From contig JAZBRS010000023.1 in NCBI GenBank assembly GCA_037176725.1, positions 26,097,001 through 26,161,000 on the forward strand: a stretch of DNA of 64,000 nt. The letters run 5' to 3'. The notes under the pieces are model-generated. The model did not search any database. It worked only from the letters and a program-made list of their open reading frames with translations, and had not been told where the DNA came from. The translations under genes were made by a program, and so were the position numbers. Below are positions 31,901 through 44,026 of this stretch, piece by piece (within the stretch, counting starts at the first letter, position 1; every line of letters begins with the position of its first letter). Source of the DNA: Posidonia oceanica (Eukaryota > Streptophyta > Magnoliopsida > Alismatales > Posidoniaceae).

Positions 31901-34810
31901 CTCTTGCTTCCCCAGCCTTTAGAATAGGTTTTCCGGCCCCCTGTTCCGTTTCGGCTCGCCGGTCCGGTCGTCTTCCCCGGCGACGTTCTCCGGTCTTCGC
32001 GACGATTCGGCCAGCGGAACGTGACCCCCGTGATCCCCGGAGCTCCGCACAGACGGCAGGAGACTCCTCCGGTCTTCAGAACGCAGCTCCGCTGCGTCGA
32101 GCGGCTGGACCGAGTTCCAGAAGTCCTGCAGACCTCCGGCGAGCATTCCGGCGCGTTCCAGGCATCGTCGTCCCTCGCCGATCATCGCCCTACCTCCGTC
32201 AGCCCTAGGAGCAGCACCTCCGCCCTCCCGCGCATCTCCAAGCCCCCTGTGCCGGCATTCATGGGCGCTGGCAGCTTGCTGCTACAGTGCCCATGGCTGC
32301 CGGCTTTTACTGTGCATTTATTTTGTCCTAGCTAAAGTTTTTAGGTAAATATTGCATATTTGGTTTAAGTTTCTGTCATTTTACATTCTAGTCCTTATTT
32401 CATTTAATCTGCTGCATTTTTGGATCAAAATCATATTAAATTGCATGATCTGTTTATGGTTTTCAGTATTTGCAATTTGGTCCATTTACTATGCTGTGCT
32501 GTTATTTAATTTTGCAGTTTAGTCCCTCTGTTTTCGATTTTTGCATATAGGTCCTGTAGTAGATCAGTTCATTTATTTGCTTGCATTTACCATACTGCAT
32601 TGCATTCTAGGTCCATGCATGTTTCTGATTTTGCATATAGGTCCATGCACTGTAGGAACTTAGCTTTTATTTTCTTATTTTGCATACTGCATTGCATTTC
32701 CTTCCCTCTGATTTTTCATATTTGCACTTAGGTCCATTTTAAATGGACAGTGGCTATTATGCATGTATTTTGGCTTATTGTATTGCATTTCTGACCCTGT
32801 TTTTTCCAAAAATCACACACCAGTCCTCAGTCTGCGTTTTCAGAGCATGTTTTCCATATTAAAATTGCATATTTGACCCCCGCATGATTTAAAAATCACA
32901 CATAGGTCCTTGCATCTTTAAAAATCATGTAAAAAGACCATTTTACCCCTAGGTTGCATCCTAGCTCCTATGCTTACCAAATTGCATATAGACCCTCCAC
33001 TAGCATTCTCAGACTCTCCAGAACCTTGTTTTCTGGAAAATTTGCATCTTAGACCCCAATTTTCTTGAAATTGCTTTCTGATCCCTTTCTGCTTTCAAAA
33101 CCTCTTTCAGAGCATACTCTCTTTTCAAAACAGCTTTCTAAGCTAGTTTTTTTTGCAAAATGGACCCCTGCCCTCCCCTGTTTTCAAAATCCTTGCCTGT
33201 GGGCCTCTGTTTTCTGTGAAAATTTGCACTTTAGCCCATTTCTTTTTCAAAATGCTTTTTAACTCCTGTCTTTTTCCAAGTTCTTTTCCCCTTGTTTCTT
33301 CTTGCCTGTGCATGCATTCTGCATTCATTTAGCTTTGCATTTCAGCATCCCTTTGCACACACTAAGCACTTTTAGCTCTCCTTCACTTGGGAGGACCTTT
33401 TGCACACCCTTAGGACCTCCTGAACACCCAGATCTGTTCTTCTCCCCTGTTCTGGCCCTTCTGCCTTGAAGCTGCGATATCTTCCAATCCGACCGTTGGA
33501 TCTTCTCAAGTGAGCTGCCCAGGCGACCGCAGCAAAGCGCTCTTCAGCATGGACCAGATAGATTTCAGATCAGGCTCCCGGATCTCCAGGTATGTCCTCC
33601 TGAACCCCTACATTGCATTTGCATACCATCTGCACAGTTTTCCTTGTTTTCGCTTTCTGTCTCTTTGAGCATGTAGAATAGGGCCTCCTCTTCTTATCTA
33701 TCAGCTCGGATCTCCATTTCGCGTTTCCCTATGTGTTTTGTGTTGAGTTTTCCCTGGGTTTACCACTTAATGTGACTTTCTTCCCCCTTTTCCACGATCC
33801 GATCGCATCGCGAGCTTTGGGCAGCATGCGAGACACACCGTGGAACGGTTCAGTGGGAAATGGTCGCAAAAGAGGTGGTAATCCCTCCGTTTGCTCACTC
33901 TCCCCTTTGTAGGTCTTTACACCTACCCTGGGTGATCCTAAACAATGTCTGTTCTTACACACACATTGTTATGCTCCTCTTTGGCACCTTCTGATCTCCC
34001 CTTTGCATTTAGCATTCGCACAGTTTTCCGAGGTTTTATCTCGCTGTTTTGGCACCATTTTGCGTGCCCGTTCTCGTTTTGGCACCTTTTTGTGTACCGA
34101 CCTTGTCTTTTTGCACCGTTTTGCGCGCTTTCTTGTTCTTCGCCTCGTTTTGCGTGTTTTACGCCGTTTTCTCTTGCATGTCGATTGCATTGCATGGTCT
34201 TGCCGTTGTTTTGCTTTTTCGCCTGCATTTGCATATAGGGCTGTGATGCTTACTGCCTGGAGTTCTCACGAGCTAGGTTTCGCCCGCTCGGAACACAGAC
34301 AGCGTAGCTGAGCATTTAGACAGTACGTTTACTTCCTTGCCTTGCATCTCTCCACTTAGAGCACACCTTGAGCATTCATTTAGGCATTTATAGGCACATA
34401 GGCATTCAATCCTGCATTTCCCTGCGTATGCGAGCGTAAGCCTAGAAAGACCGATTTTCGGGCATGTCGGGGGTGCCTAACACCTTCCCCGCACGTAACA
34501 GGAGTCCTTGCCCTGTCTTTTGGCCTGCAATGACCGTACTGCCCTTATCCTAGGCTAGAGTCATCTCATTTGCATATATTTGCATTTGTTTTCTTTGCAT
34601 TGCTTTGCTTTGCATTTCTTGCTTGGTTTTGCGTGTTAATTCACGCATTTCCCCCGATTTTCCTTGTCTCCCGTTAATAGACATGGTGGTGACTCTGATT
34701 TGTCTTATCTTTCTCTTTTCTCCTCGATTTCAAGTGTTTTCGAGTCGAGCCCCTTCCTCGGATCCAATCGCCGCTAAATAGCGAGCCTGATTCCGATCGG
34801 GATCGCTACA
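28991..34810 (+). mobile_element. Solo LTR D nested in LTR C, 5.8 kb, with perfect target-site duplication
   Basis: It starts TGTTGACACCCCATCTTGGC and ends GGGATCGCTACA. The five bases CACAG occur immediately on both sides (28986-28990 and 34811-34815). The internal order is typical: AAACCCTA-rich U3, an A-rich stretch (29700-30450), a TATA-like box at 30887, a GC-rich leader (30950-32330) with a splice-donor-like site near 31864, T-rich 'aggtccatgcat' phrases, a short 30-bp-type repeat near 34045-34160, and the family block at 34473-34491. No gag, pol or PBS occurs inside, so it is a solo LTR formed by LTR-LTR recombination. ORFs here are low-complexity and not called. Confidence 0.93.
30887..30892 (+). 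promoter_or_regulatory. TATA-like box of LTR D
   Basis: CCAGATATAAGCCTCC lies at the border between the T/C-rich U3 end and the GC-rich leader, in the same relative place as the TATA box of LTR B. Confidence 0.45.
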
Positions 34811-34996
34811 CACAGTGTTTCCAAACAGCAAACTTCATGGCTGAAAACAAACTAGCTAAATGATGTGAAATGGCAAACTAAATGCATGGAAATGAAGATG
34901 GCATATTCTGGTTTATGATGATGCAAACAAACTGTGAAATGGACGCCTAGGTCTCAAGATACAGCGGCCTCAAGTTCGACCGTAGAGCTTCCAAAA

Positions 34997-35039
34997 GTTG
35001 CAGGTTAGTCGCCAGTTACACTGGCGATAGTACTGCAAC
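34997..35039 (-). repeat. 43-bp hairpin module in LTR C
   Basis: It has the layout of the LTR A modules: GTTGCAG (34997-35003), four bases, inner arms GTCGCCAGT and ACTGGCGAT, four bases, CTGCAAC (35033-35039). Relative to LTR A the inner arm has A for G on one side and T for C on the other, preserving pairing. Confidence 0.75.
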
Positions 35040-35171
35040 TCCAGTTGCCCAAACTACCAACTCTGGGACCAAATCTGGAACCCATCACTATGCAAAATGA
35101 TGATATAATTATATGAACATGTAAAGCAAACATCCTTGATCACAAACATGCAAAGAACAATAAAAAATGAG

Positions 35172-35261
35172 CTTTGGGTCGGCCAGAGCAACGACCCAAA
35201 GTCCGGCCGACAGGCAGCTGGAGGAGCAGGTTAGTCCCCACTCACACTGGCGCCTAACCTG
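35172..35261. repeat. Overlapping inverted repeats in LTR C
   Basis: CTTTGGGTCG (35172-35181) pairs with CGACCCAAAG (35192-35201). The overlapping GTCGGCC (35178-35184) pairs with GGCCGAC (35204-35210). CAGGTTAG (35227-35234) pairs with CTAACCTG (35254-35261). Confidence 0.75.
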
Positions 35262-36744
35262 GCAGTCCTCCAGTGCCTGAGAAGGAAGCTAAACACGGCT
35301 AAGGAAAGCTCCTAAAATCTAACTAAATATCTAGAAAGCAAGCATGAAGCATGACGAAGTTAGTAATAGGATCGTTCACCTACGGGGGCACGTGGAGTGG
35401 CTCGTCGGTGCACGCCGGCATCGAGGTTGCTGCGGCGCAGGAGGGAGCGGCAGCTGCTCGGGAGGATTGTGTGCACGATTTGATGAAGTTTAGTGCCACG
35501 AGGTGGCTTCTAGCAGTGTTGGCCGGTGGCAGACAAGGAGGGGCGGCGAGCTCGATTGCGCAGTGGTTGTGGGGTTGTTTCGCGGTGGTTTGAGGCCGCG
35601 GGAAGGATAGACGGGATGCAAGGAAGGTGTCGGGATTGTTGGGAGTGTGTGAATTGCTGTGGTTGCTGGATGAAGGCCGTGGGAAGACGTTGCCAGTGAT
35701 GGGTTCTAGCGAGCAGCGAAGGTGCGGCAGGGCTTGGCAGTGGCTGTAGGAGGTTAGGGAAGGATGTAAAATCCTTGGGCGAAGGCGATGGAGTTGGAGA
35801 ATGGTGTTGGATCACCTTGCTTTGCTCTGGATCAAGCGGCAAGGCAAAAGGTGGAAAATCGGTCGCCGTGGAAATGGGTTCTGCTCCACCTCTATTGGCT
35901 CTAGTAGAAGCCAATGGTGGCAAAGAAGGAGGCAATGAGTGGCGTGAGAGCTGGAAGAAGGCCAGTTTTTGCAGGCCAAGTAAGTGGTGAGGGGATGGAA
36001 GTAAATGCGGGGCGGTGGAGAGGACGACAAAGTCGTCGCGGCAGGCGGTTGACGAAGGCGATGGAGAGGTTTGTGAGTGTGGGGGAAAAGACAAATGGAA
36101 GGGAAGAGTAAGTGGTTCTCGTCGGCTTGTCTATGGAGGTAGTGGAGGTAGTATGCGGGGAAGGGATGGGTGGCAGGAGATGACGGTCGTCGACGGCCAG
36201 CAGCGACCACGCGGGAATTGTTTGGGTAGTGGTCTGAGTTACAATTGAGTTGCTGGTAGCCGTGGCGCCAAACTCGGTCGCCACTTAGCGTGGCGATAAA
36301 GTCTAGTAGCCTCTGCATGTGGCGACAGAGCATGCAACTCAGTAGACTGGGCTTCTATTGGGCTTGTGTTGGTTTAAGGTTTGGGTTGTGTTGGTTTAAG
36401 GTTTGGGTTGTGTTGTGAAATGCGAATTGGATGGTTTTGAATTAGTTTTGGGTAGGGTTTGGAATAGGATTGGTTTTAAAGCTTGGTTTAAGGTTTTTGG
36501 TGGAAAGTTTGAATCCACCGCTTCCGTGCTCGTTCCTCCAAGTTTGATCCACCGCCAGGTGTCTACAGTCTGCCAGAGTGGCCGGTAGAGGAGGGTAATG
36601 GTCCCTTTTTGATCCACTGGGTGGCAATAGCTGTGGAAGGGAAACATTATGATAATTGCCCCTACTCACAGTGCGGGGGTTGACATTGTTGCCTTGGTTG
36701 CCCTTATTGCCCCTATTCCATTATGGCCGGGGAGCATTCCATTG

Positions 36745-36910
36745 GGGGCGGATTTGCTGCTGCTGGGGAGGGTTCCAAGCTTGTTGCTGGGGAAGATTCC
36801 ATGCTTGTTGCTGGGGAGGACTGCTCCATGTTTGTTGTAGGGGAGGATGGCTCCATGCTTGTTGTTGAGGAGGGCGATTCCAGGATTACTGCTGGGGAGG
36901 ATGGCTCCAC
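36745..36910 (+). repeat. 30-33-bp tandem repeat upstream of LTR A TATA box
   Basis: There are about six imperfect copies built on GGGGAGGATTCCATGCTTGT. They lie about 120-285 bases upstream of the TATA box, where plant LTRs often carry repeated enhancer-like units. The regulatory role is inferred only. Confidence 0.7.
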
Positions 36911-37029
36911 TGTGGCTCATGAGTCACTACAGCCCTTTGCTCTGGTGGTTTTGTTGCGGTATTTATTCTGTTTATGGTTCCAGTCACACCTTCCTCCACT
37001 TGTGCATTTCTGCTCTTCTTGGGCTCCTC

Positions 37030-37036
37030 TATAAAT
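37030..37036 (+). promoter_or_regulatory. TATA box of LTR A (copy 2)
   Basis: CTCCTCTATAAATTCATGC gives an expected transcription start around 37060. That is close to 37050, where homology with copy 1 begins. Copy 1 has no counterpart of this box. Confidence 0.65.
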
Positions 37037-37049
37037 TCATGCAGATAAA

Positions 37050-38939
37050 CTCGCCACTACCTCCATGCGCTACAAGCCAAGCGTCATTTATTCCCTGCCA
37101 CCGGTCACCCTCACCACCGATGGCTAACCCGCACTTACAGCCTCTCACTGGCGCGGCCGTCCACCTCCCTACCACCGATGACTTCGTCGTCCCCCCTCTG
37201 CACCGCACTTACTTCCTTGGCCTCCGGACCTCTCTCACACGCTCTCACTGCCACCACCTCTATGCTTGTCAGATCTCTCCACCCTCGGGCGTAGTGGAAC
37301 CCAATGAACAAAACCCACCTCCACCGCCATTTTCACCTGGACGGTACGCAATTCACAAGCCCTCCACTCCTCCTCCTTTGCTTCCAGAGCGCAATTGAGA
37401 GCCCAGAGAGCCTCCCTAGTCCATCCTTGTGTGATCCCAGCATTTCCAGAGCACTTCCAATCCTTCTCCGCGTCGCGCCGCACCTTCTTCCCCAACTCCG
37501 GCGAGCACTCCAGCCTTAGCCCGCCAGCTCCGGCGACGCCACAAAAGGTAAGCCTCCAACTGCATTGTAGGTTTAAGGGTCCAGGAAGCTTCCCGAACCT
37601 CTCCCCTCTCTTCTTAGGTAACAAGCTCTCCTCCCCACGTCCTTGGCCGACCCAACGGCCTCGGCCGTTTGCCAACGCCGGCGAGGTGCCGACGAAGGTG
37701 GGATGGAGGCACAGACCTCCCTCCTTGACTCTGGGATTCACCCTCACATCCTCCTCTGCGCCTAGAAGCTTCACAGCCCTCTCCTCGCGCACTCCGCCGC
37801 TCCTATGGCCGGAGCTCGACAGATGACGATGGCGAAATGGGGCGGGGATGGGTGGACCACCTCGGACCACCATTCTCCACACCAAGGGTGTGATTGGGTT
37901 CCTGGAAGCATCGTCAAGCCTCCTCGACCCTCACCGGTATTTTAGGCTTCGCCACTGCAGCGAATTATGGCATTGAAGTCTGGCCATCGGACTGCAAGGT
38001 CAGGCACTAGCTTAGGCGACGACTGGCCTACAACACAACTTGCCTGCCGGCCCGACTTTGAGGCATTGCTCTAGCCACCTCAAGGTCCCATCTTGCTTGT
38101 TTAATATATGCTTCTCTGATGAATGGTCTTTATGCCGATGTGAATGGTTTCCTAATTTGCTTGCTTGTGTATCCTCGATTTGGCCGAGAACTTGGCTGTC
38201 TGGGCAACCTCAGTTGCAGTCCTGTCACCGGTTCAACCGGCGACTAGGTTGCAACTCAGGCCGGTCCTCCGGCCAACTTCCGGCCGCGATATCTTGCAAC
38301 TCACTTATCCATTTCGTTTGATTTTTGCTTCCTTATGATCATGGATGTTTGATCTATGTGCCTATGTGAATGTTTTTCTGTTTCATTTGCTCGTGAGTCC
38401 TAGATCAGGCCATGAAGCTGGCTGTCCGAGCAACTTGCGTTGCAGGCCTGCTGCCGGTCCAACCGACGAATCGGCTGCAACTCAAGCCAGTCCTCCAGCC
38501 ATCTTCCAGCCATTATATCTTGTGACTCACACACCCTTTTTGTGATCTGAATACATGCTTTTGTTCCGTGTTGAGCCAGCTTTAGCTCCACGAGGTTCAT
38601 TTCCAATTCTACTGTGATTGTCTTGCTGGTTTTTGGCGATGAAAGCCTCTACTTGGGAGGTCTACTAATGGCGGAGCCGCCTGACGTAGCGGCGACTGGC
38701 ACTGGATGCCGCTCTCTGTAGCGGTTGGGTTGGTTGCTGCCGCCACCGACGCTGCTCCTGCAGTCCAAGCAGCTGCGAGCCGCTGGTTTTCCACCACATC
38801 GCTTTGCTTTTCCGACTTGTTTTATGTAGATCTTGTTGCCAAGCATGCTAGCTTCGATTCCCAGTTTTTGATCTTTAATTTCGCATCATTTTTGCGTCTC
38901 GATCGTGGCAGCAGCCGCTGCTGTGTGGGGAGCGAGTTC
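37050..38939 (+). mobile_element. LTR A, 5' portion (copy 2)
   Basis: Counterpart of 81-1965. It contains the two 43-base hairpin modules (38213-38255, 38439-38481) with extra C-to-T/G-to-A changes that break some pairs. A splice-donor-like AAAAGGTAAGCC lies near 37546. The ORFs are the same low-complexity frames as in copy 1. Confidence 0.65.
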
Positions 38940-41900
38940 TGCTGTCTGCCGCCTGCCTCACCGGCGACCGGCACAAGCACCGCCCAAGCCGGCTGTGACC
39001 TCTTCCCATGAGCCCACGGCGGGCCTCGCATGCTGCCATAGCTCGCGATGCGATCGTGCCGTGAGAGGGGGAAGAAGCCGCTGTCGGTAGTGAATCTGGG
39101 GAGAAACTCGACTCGAAAACACCGAGAAAACGCAAAGATAAAAGAGATAAGACAAAAAGGAGTCGCCACCTAGTCTATTCAATCGGGAGACGAGGAAAAC
39201 CAGGGAAAACAGGCAAAAAACTACAAACGAATGCAAAACTATGCAAAAGGGATGACTTGTGCCAAGGACAAGGGCAAAACGATCATTGCAGGTCCAGAGA
39301 AAGGGTAAGGACTCCTGTTACGTGCGGGGAAGGTGTTAGGCACCCCCGATACACCCAAGGAATCGGTATTTCTTAGCTTATCTCTCTCACATTTACAGGA
39401 TATCGACAAATGATTGCCTACTGCACGTCCAAGGGACAAGGAATGTTATGCATGGATGCCCAGATGCAAGCCTAAATGTCTAAATGCCTAGATATTGTAA
39501 TAACATGCCCAAGTGTGTACTCTAAATGCGGTGATGCATGGAAAGAGGGGAAACGTGCACCTATGTGCTCGCTGCGCTGTCAATGTCCCGAATGGGACGG
39601 GCCCTGGTTCGTAAGAACTTCTGACAGTAAACATCACTGCCTTAATGCAAATGCAGGTGAGAAAACAAAACGTCGATAAAACCACATAATGCAGGTGTAC
39701 AACATGCAAAGGGGACAACAGAAGCGATAAATCATGCAAGGCGAGTGTGAAACAAATCGTCAAGTAAAGAAAAGCCACGCAATGCAAGTGTGAAACAAGC
39801 AAAGGGGAAACAAAGTAGGGTCGGAAAACCCTAATCTATATGCACGAGAAAACAGACTATGGAAACGATGTATGCGGTGCAAGTGGTAAGGTCCTAAGTG
39901 ATATGTTGTGATTCAGGTGGGCTTATCTTGTGGATCTGAGGCCTGATCTGAAATAACTTTGATCAGAATGGAAGAGCACTCAACCAGGAAGGCCTGGATG
40001 GTTAGATCGTAAAAATCCAACGGTCCGATCAAAAGTTATTCAGGTTTCAAGTCAGATGGCTCAAGGGCCAAAAAAAGTGATTTAAATAGGGACCTAAGTG
40101 CAAATTACCCCTATGTGTGTGCAATGCAGGGTGTCCTACATGTAACGAGGCTGACAATGCTCAAACAGGTGCTATGGTGTGATGTGCAATGATATGAAGT
40201 CGCAATGCATGCCAGAATGCAAAAGGTAGGGACCTAAGTGCAATTAAAGTAAATGCAAGGGTTAAAAGGTAATTAGAATTAATGCAAGGGTTAAAATGTA
40301 ATTAGAATGAATGTAGGGGCCTAGATGCAAATTAAAATAATGCAGGAACCTAAATGCAAATTAAAATAAATGCAGGGACCTAGGTGCTAAATGCCACATA
40401 TGTAGATGTATGCAATACAATAAGGTCCTAAATGTGACAAGGACTAAAATGGGATATGCTAAAATGTGGGGACCTAAATGCAATGCTAGAAATGATGCAT
40501 GCATGCAATGTAGAGTCCTGAATGCAGTAAAATTATAATGTTGGTCTAAAATGCAATGCAAGGATGAATGTGATAATGTCATGATGTGATTTGAATGCGT
40601 GAATGTATGTGAGAGGACTTATATGCAAATATGCAAAACTACAGGATTTAATAGCAGTGCAACATGATTTGAATGCTTATTTAAATGTTAAATGCATGCA
40701 AAGGGACCTATGTGTAAATATGCAAGTCTACATGATTTAAGTGTAATGCAAAATGATTTAAATGCGTACTTAGGTGATAAAATGCATGAAGAAGGACCTA
40801 TGTGCAATTATGCATAGTTATTGGACCTAATTGTAAAATGACTACAAATGCAATTTGATTGTAAAAACTATTTAAATGAAATGCAATGCATGAAGGAATT
40901 AAATGTAATAAAAATGAAATGCTGGTTTAAATGCAAAATGGTTCTAACAAGATGGATTAAATAAATGCAATGCGAAAAGGACCTAAATGTAATAAAACTA
41001 TACTACAGGATTAAATGCTATTGCCATGATATTCTAAAATATGAAATAAATGGAATGTAATGCAAAAATGGACCTGAATGCGATAAAAATATAATGCAGG
41101 ACTTAACAGTAAGGAAATAAGGATGCAATGCAAGCAATTGCAGGACCTGTATGCAAAATAACTAAAATGCAGGACTTAAACATAATGCAATAAAGTTTTA
41201 AAAACTATTTAAATGAAATGCAACATAAAAAGGACTTGGATGCAGTAAAAATAAAAGGGAGGATCTAACAGTAAAGAAATAAAACATGATAAACACAGCA
41301 GCTGGACCTACTTGCAATAAAAGTAAACTAACAGATTAAAATGCAATGTAATAAAGTTTAAATGAAATTTAAATGAAAGTCTAACCTGGACTAGACCTGT
41401 ATGCAATAAAAATAAATCAACAGATAAAAAGATAATGTAATAAAGTTTAAATGAAATAAAAATCATACCTGGATTGGACCTGCACGTAATAGAACAAATC
41501 TAAAGGACTAAAAGTTAATGTAATAAGATAAAAAAAAAGAAAATTAAATGACATCTAATACTGGACTGGACTCAACTGCAAATAAAACAAGTTTTTGGAT
41601 TTTTTAGCAAAGCAATATGATTTAAACAGAGATTTAAATGAAATCTACATCAGATTGGACTAATGTGCAAATAAAATAAAAGACAGGATGTAAATGTAAT
41701 GCAATAAGGTAAAAATTGGAATTAAATAACTTCTGAAATTGATGCAGGACTAAAATGAAAATAAAATAAAATGCTGGACTTAAATGTAATGTAATGAAGT
41801 TAAAAAATCAAACTTAAATGAAATCCAAACGAAATCAGGACCTAAATGTAAACATAAAAACTAGCTAGGCTTTATTTCAATATCAAACGAAAATTAAAAA

Positions 41901-43415
41901 TCTAAACTATAAAACTAAGTTGCTACAGTATCATGCAGGCACCGGCGAATCTGCCGGCGAGGCAGTGGGCGAAGGTGGAGCTACAGGCGGCGGTGAGGCA
42001 CGGGCGGAGGTCGGAGAGGTTAGGCGATGTCCGGCGGAGGTCTGGGAGTGATCCAGAGGCGGCGGGCCGTCTGGTGCGAACGTGGCATCTGCGGGCCGGC
42101 GAACGTCGCCGGGAATGAAGGTGATTTCCGGCGAGCGTGGAAAAGGCGAGAGAGGGTGTGAAATGCACAGGAAAGAGGCGGGAAAGCAAGGTGGCGTTGA
42201 GACGAGTCTCCGGGAAGAAGAAGGTAGCTGCGTGCGTGTTTGGATGGGGCTGCCGACCTCAGGTGGGTTTAGCCGACGATGCTGCGGGCTGAGGTGGAGC
42301 TGGAGGTGCCGGGAGGCCTCAGGCGTGATCGAGGCGAGTCGGCGGAGGTGGTCTGGGAAGCAATGGCCGGTCTTCTCTACGCGCAGATGGTCGGTGATGG
42401 GTGCTATGACGATAATTCTCTCTCCTCTCTCTCTGTGGCTCTCACCGGAATGGGCTCGTGCAAGTGGGTTCGTGGGCGGTTCACGGTGGTGGTGAGTAAG
42501 GGCTGAGGTGTCGGGGCGCAAGGAAGAGGAGGTGGCCGGAGGTGTGTGCTGTAGGCTGTTAGGTTTAGGTTTTTATCTCCTCTCTCTCTCTCCCTTCCGT
42601 TTTCCATTTCTTTTCTCCTCCTTCCCCAACCTAGGGCTGCTGTCGTTTTTTTTTATACTGGTGGGGGGGGCGATGAGGACCACCGGATCTGATCTGGGCA
42701 GAGGGATGCCAGCCAAGATGTGGGTGTGAGGTGTAGGCCATAGGTTTAGGTTTTTTTTGTTTTCAAATAGGAAAGCATTAGGGTTTTTAGGTTTTGGTTG
42801 TGAATGGCACTTGGGTTTTTTGGGTTTGAATGCATGGGTTTTGGGTTTTAGTGGATGGGTCTTGCATGGGATATCAGTTTAGGGTTTGGATGATATGGGT
42901 TTTGAAAGAAACATGGGTTTAGGGTTTGAAAGGAATAGGTTTAGGGTTTTGGGCTTTGGGTTTAATTGGGATTTGACATGGGATGTGAGTTTAGGGTTTG
43001 TGATTTTGGTTGTGAGTTTGAATGGGATGTGACCTAGGGTTTCTAGGGTTTTGGTTGTAGGGTTTAACTGGGATTAGGGTTTAGGACTGGTTGTGAAAAT
43101 GGGTGTGAAAAGGGATCAGGGTTTAGGGTTTAGGTTGTGGTTGTGGATTTAAATGGGATGTGACCTAGGATTTCTAGGGTTTTGGTTGTAGGGTTTAACT
43201 GGGATTAGGGTTTAGGAGTGGTTGTGGGTTTAGGGTTTGGGAATGGTTGTAAAAATCGGATTTGAAATGGGATTAGGGTTTAGGTTGTGGTTGTGGGTTT
43301 GAATGGGATGTGACTTAGGGTTTCTAGCGTTTTGGTTGTAGGGTTTAACTAGGATTAGGGTTTGAGTCCACCAGAGAAGAGCCATTAATCCTGGAGTCAA
43401 AATGGGGTGTCTACA
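38940..43415 (-). mobile_element. Solo LTR B nested in LTR A (copy 2)
   Basis: Near-identical to 1966-6413, with the same right junction (TACA then CTAGC) and the family block at 39325-39343. It has the telomere-like tract at 42740-43370, slightly longer than in copy 1. The left boundary has the same uncertainty. Confidence 0.7.
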
Positions 43416-44007
43416 CTAGCGACCAAGCCCTGATCCAGACAGAGTGCTGAACTGCCGTTTTTGCCGCCTTCCACTTGTTTCCTTCGACGCTTCTGTTTTC
43501 AGTTTGCTCTCCTGTTGTTTATCACCATTTTGCAATGCCTCGATTTCACTTATTTTGCTTTTAAACAAGGTTTGCTAAGCTTTACATGGTTTATAAAATT
43601 GCATCTGCATACCGCCTTAGGGCGCATATAAACCGGCATTCAATTGCCAACATTTTGCTACACTGTAGTAGATCAGTTAGAGAGACCGATTCCTCGGGCG
43701 TGTCAGGAGTGCCTAACACCTTCCCCGCATGTAACAGGAGTCCTTGCCCTTTCTCTAAACCGCATTGACTTTGTGTCATCCATTTGCATGTTCTTTACAT
43801 AGTTTTCCTAGTTTTCCCGATTTAATAAATTAGGTAGCGACTCTCTTTCTTTTATTGTACTTTTCTTTTGCGTTTACCTCTATTTTCCGATGTTTTCACG
43901 TCAAAGATCCCTCCTCGAAACCAACTGCTAATAGTGAACCTAATCCCAATTGGTGCACGCGAGCTCTGACATCGTGCATGGACGATCCGAGTTTCGGGAT
44001 TAATACA
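43416..44007 (+). mobile_element. LTR A, 3' portion (copy 2)
   Basis: Counterpart of 6414-7006 with the family block at 43709-43727. The terminus reads TTAATACA instead of TTACTACA. Confidence 0.85.
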
Positions 44008-44008
44008 G

Positions 44009-44026
44009 TGGCGACTCCACTGGGGA
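44009..44026 (+). promoter_or_regulatory. Primer-binding site of element A (copy 2)
   Basis: Identical to the PBS at 7008-7025: TGGCGACTCCACTGGGGA, one base after the LTR end. Confidence 0.9.

Larger units (their letters stand above)
34816..36567 (-). mobile_element. LTR C, U3 end
   Basis: The second half of LTR C ends at 36567 with GGTGTCTACA, i.e. TGTAGACACC on the minus strand. It contains a 43-base hairpin module (34997-35039), further inverted repeats (35172-35261 and 36248-36334), a GC-rich leader stretch (35350-36240) and AAACCTTAAACC-type U3 sequence near the terminus. With 28007-28990 it makes a 2.7-kb LTR. The ORFs (up to 194 codons) are low-complexity frames without recognisable domains. 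Confidence 0.8.
36568..37049 (+). other. Probable U3 remnant of LTR A copy 2, with tandem repeats
   Basis: This lies between the end of element C and the start of the duplicated block. It contains about six copies of a 30-33-base unit (36745-36910; GCTGGGGAGGATTCCATGCT then TGTTG). It ends with a TATA box at 37030. No protein domain was recognised in the repetitive frames. It may be the promoter half of LTR A, into which element C inserted. Confidence 0.45.

Noticed and set aside
30490..32335. Host gene with GC-rich exons in 30.5-32.3 kb
   Set aside because: The segment is inside solo LTR D, bounded by a perfect target duplication, and the analogous segment recurs in LTR H; frames are low-complexity.
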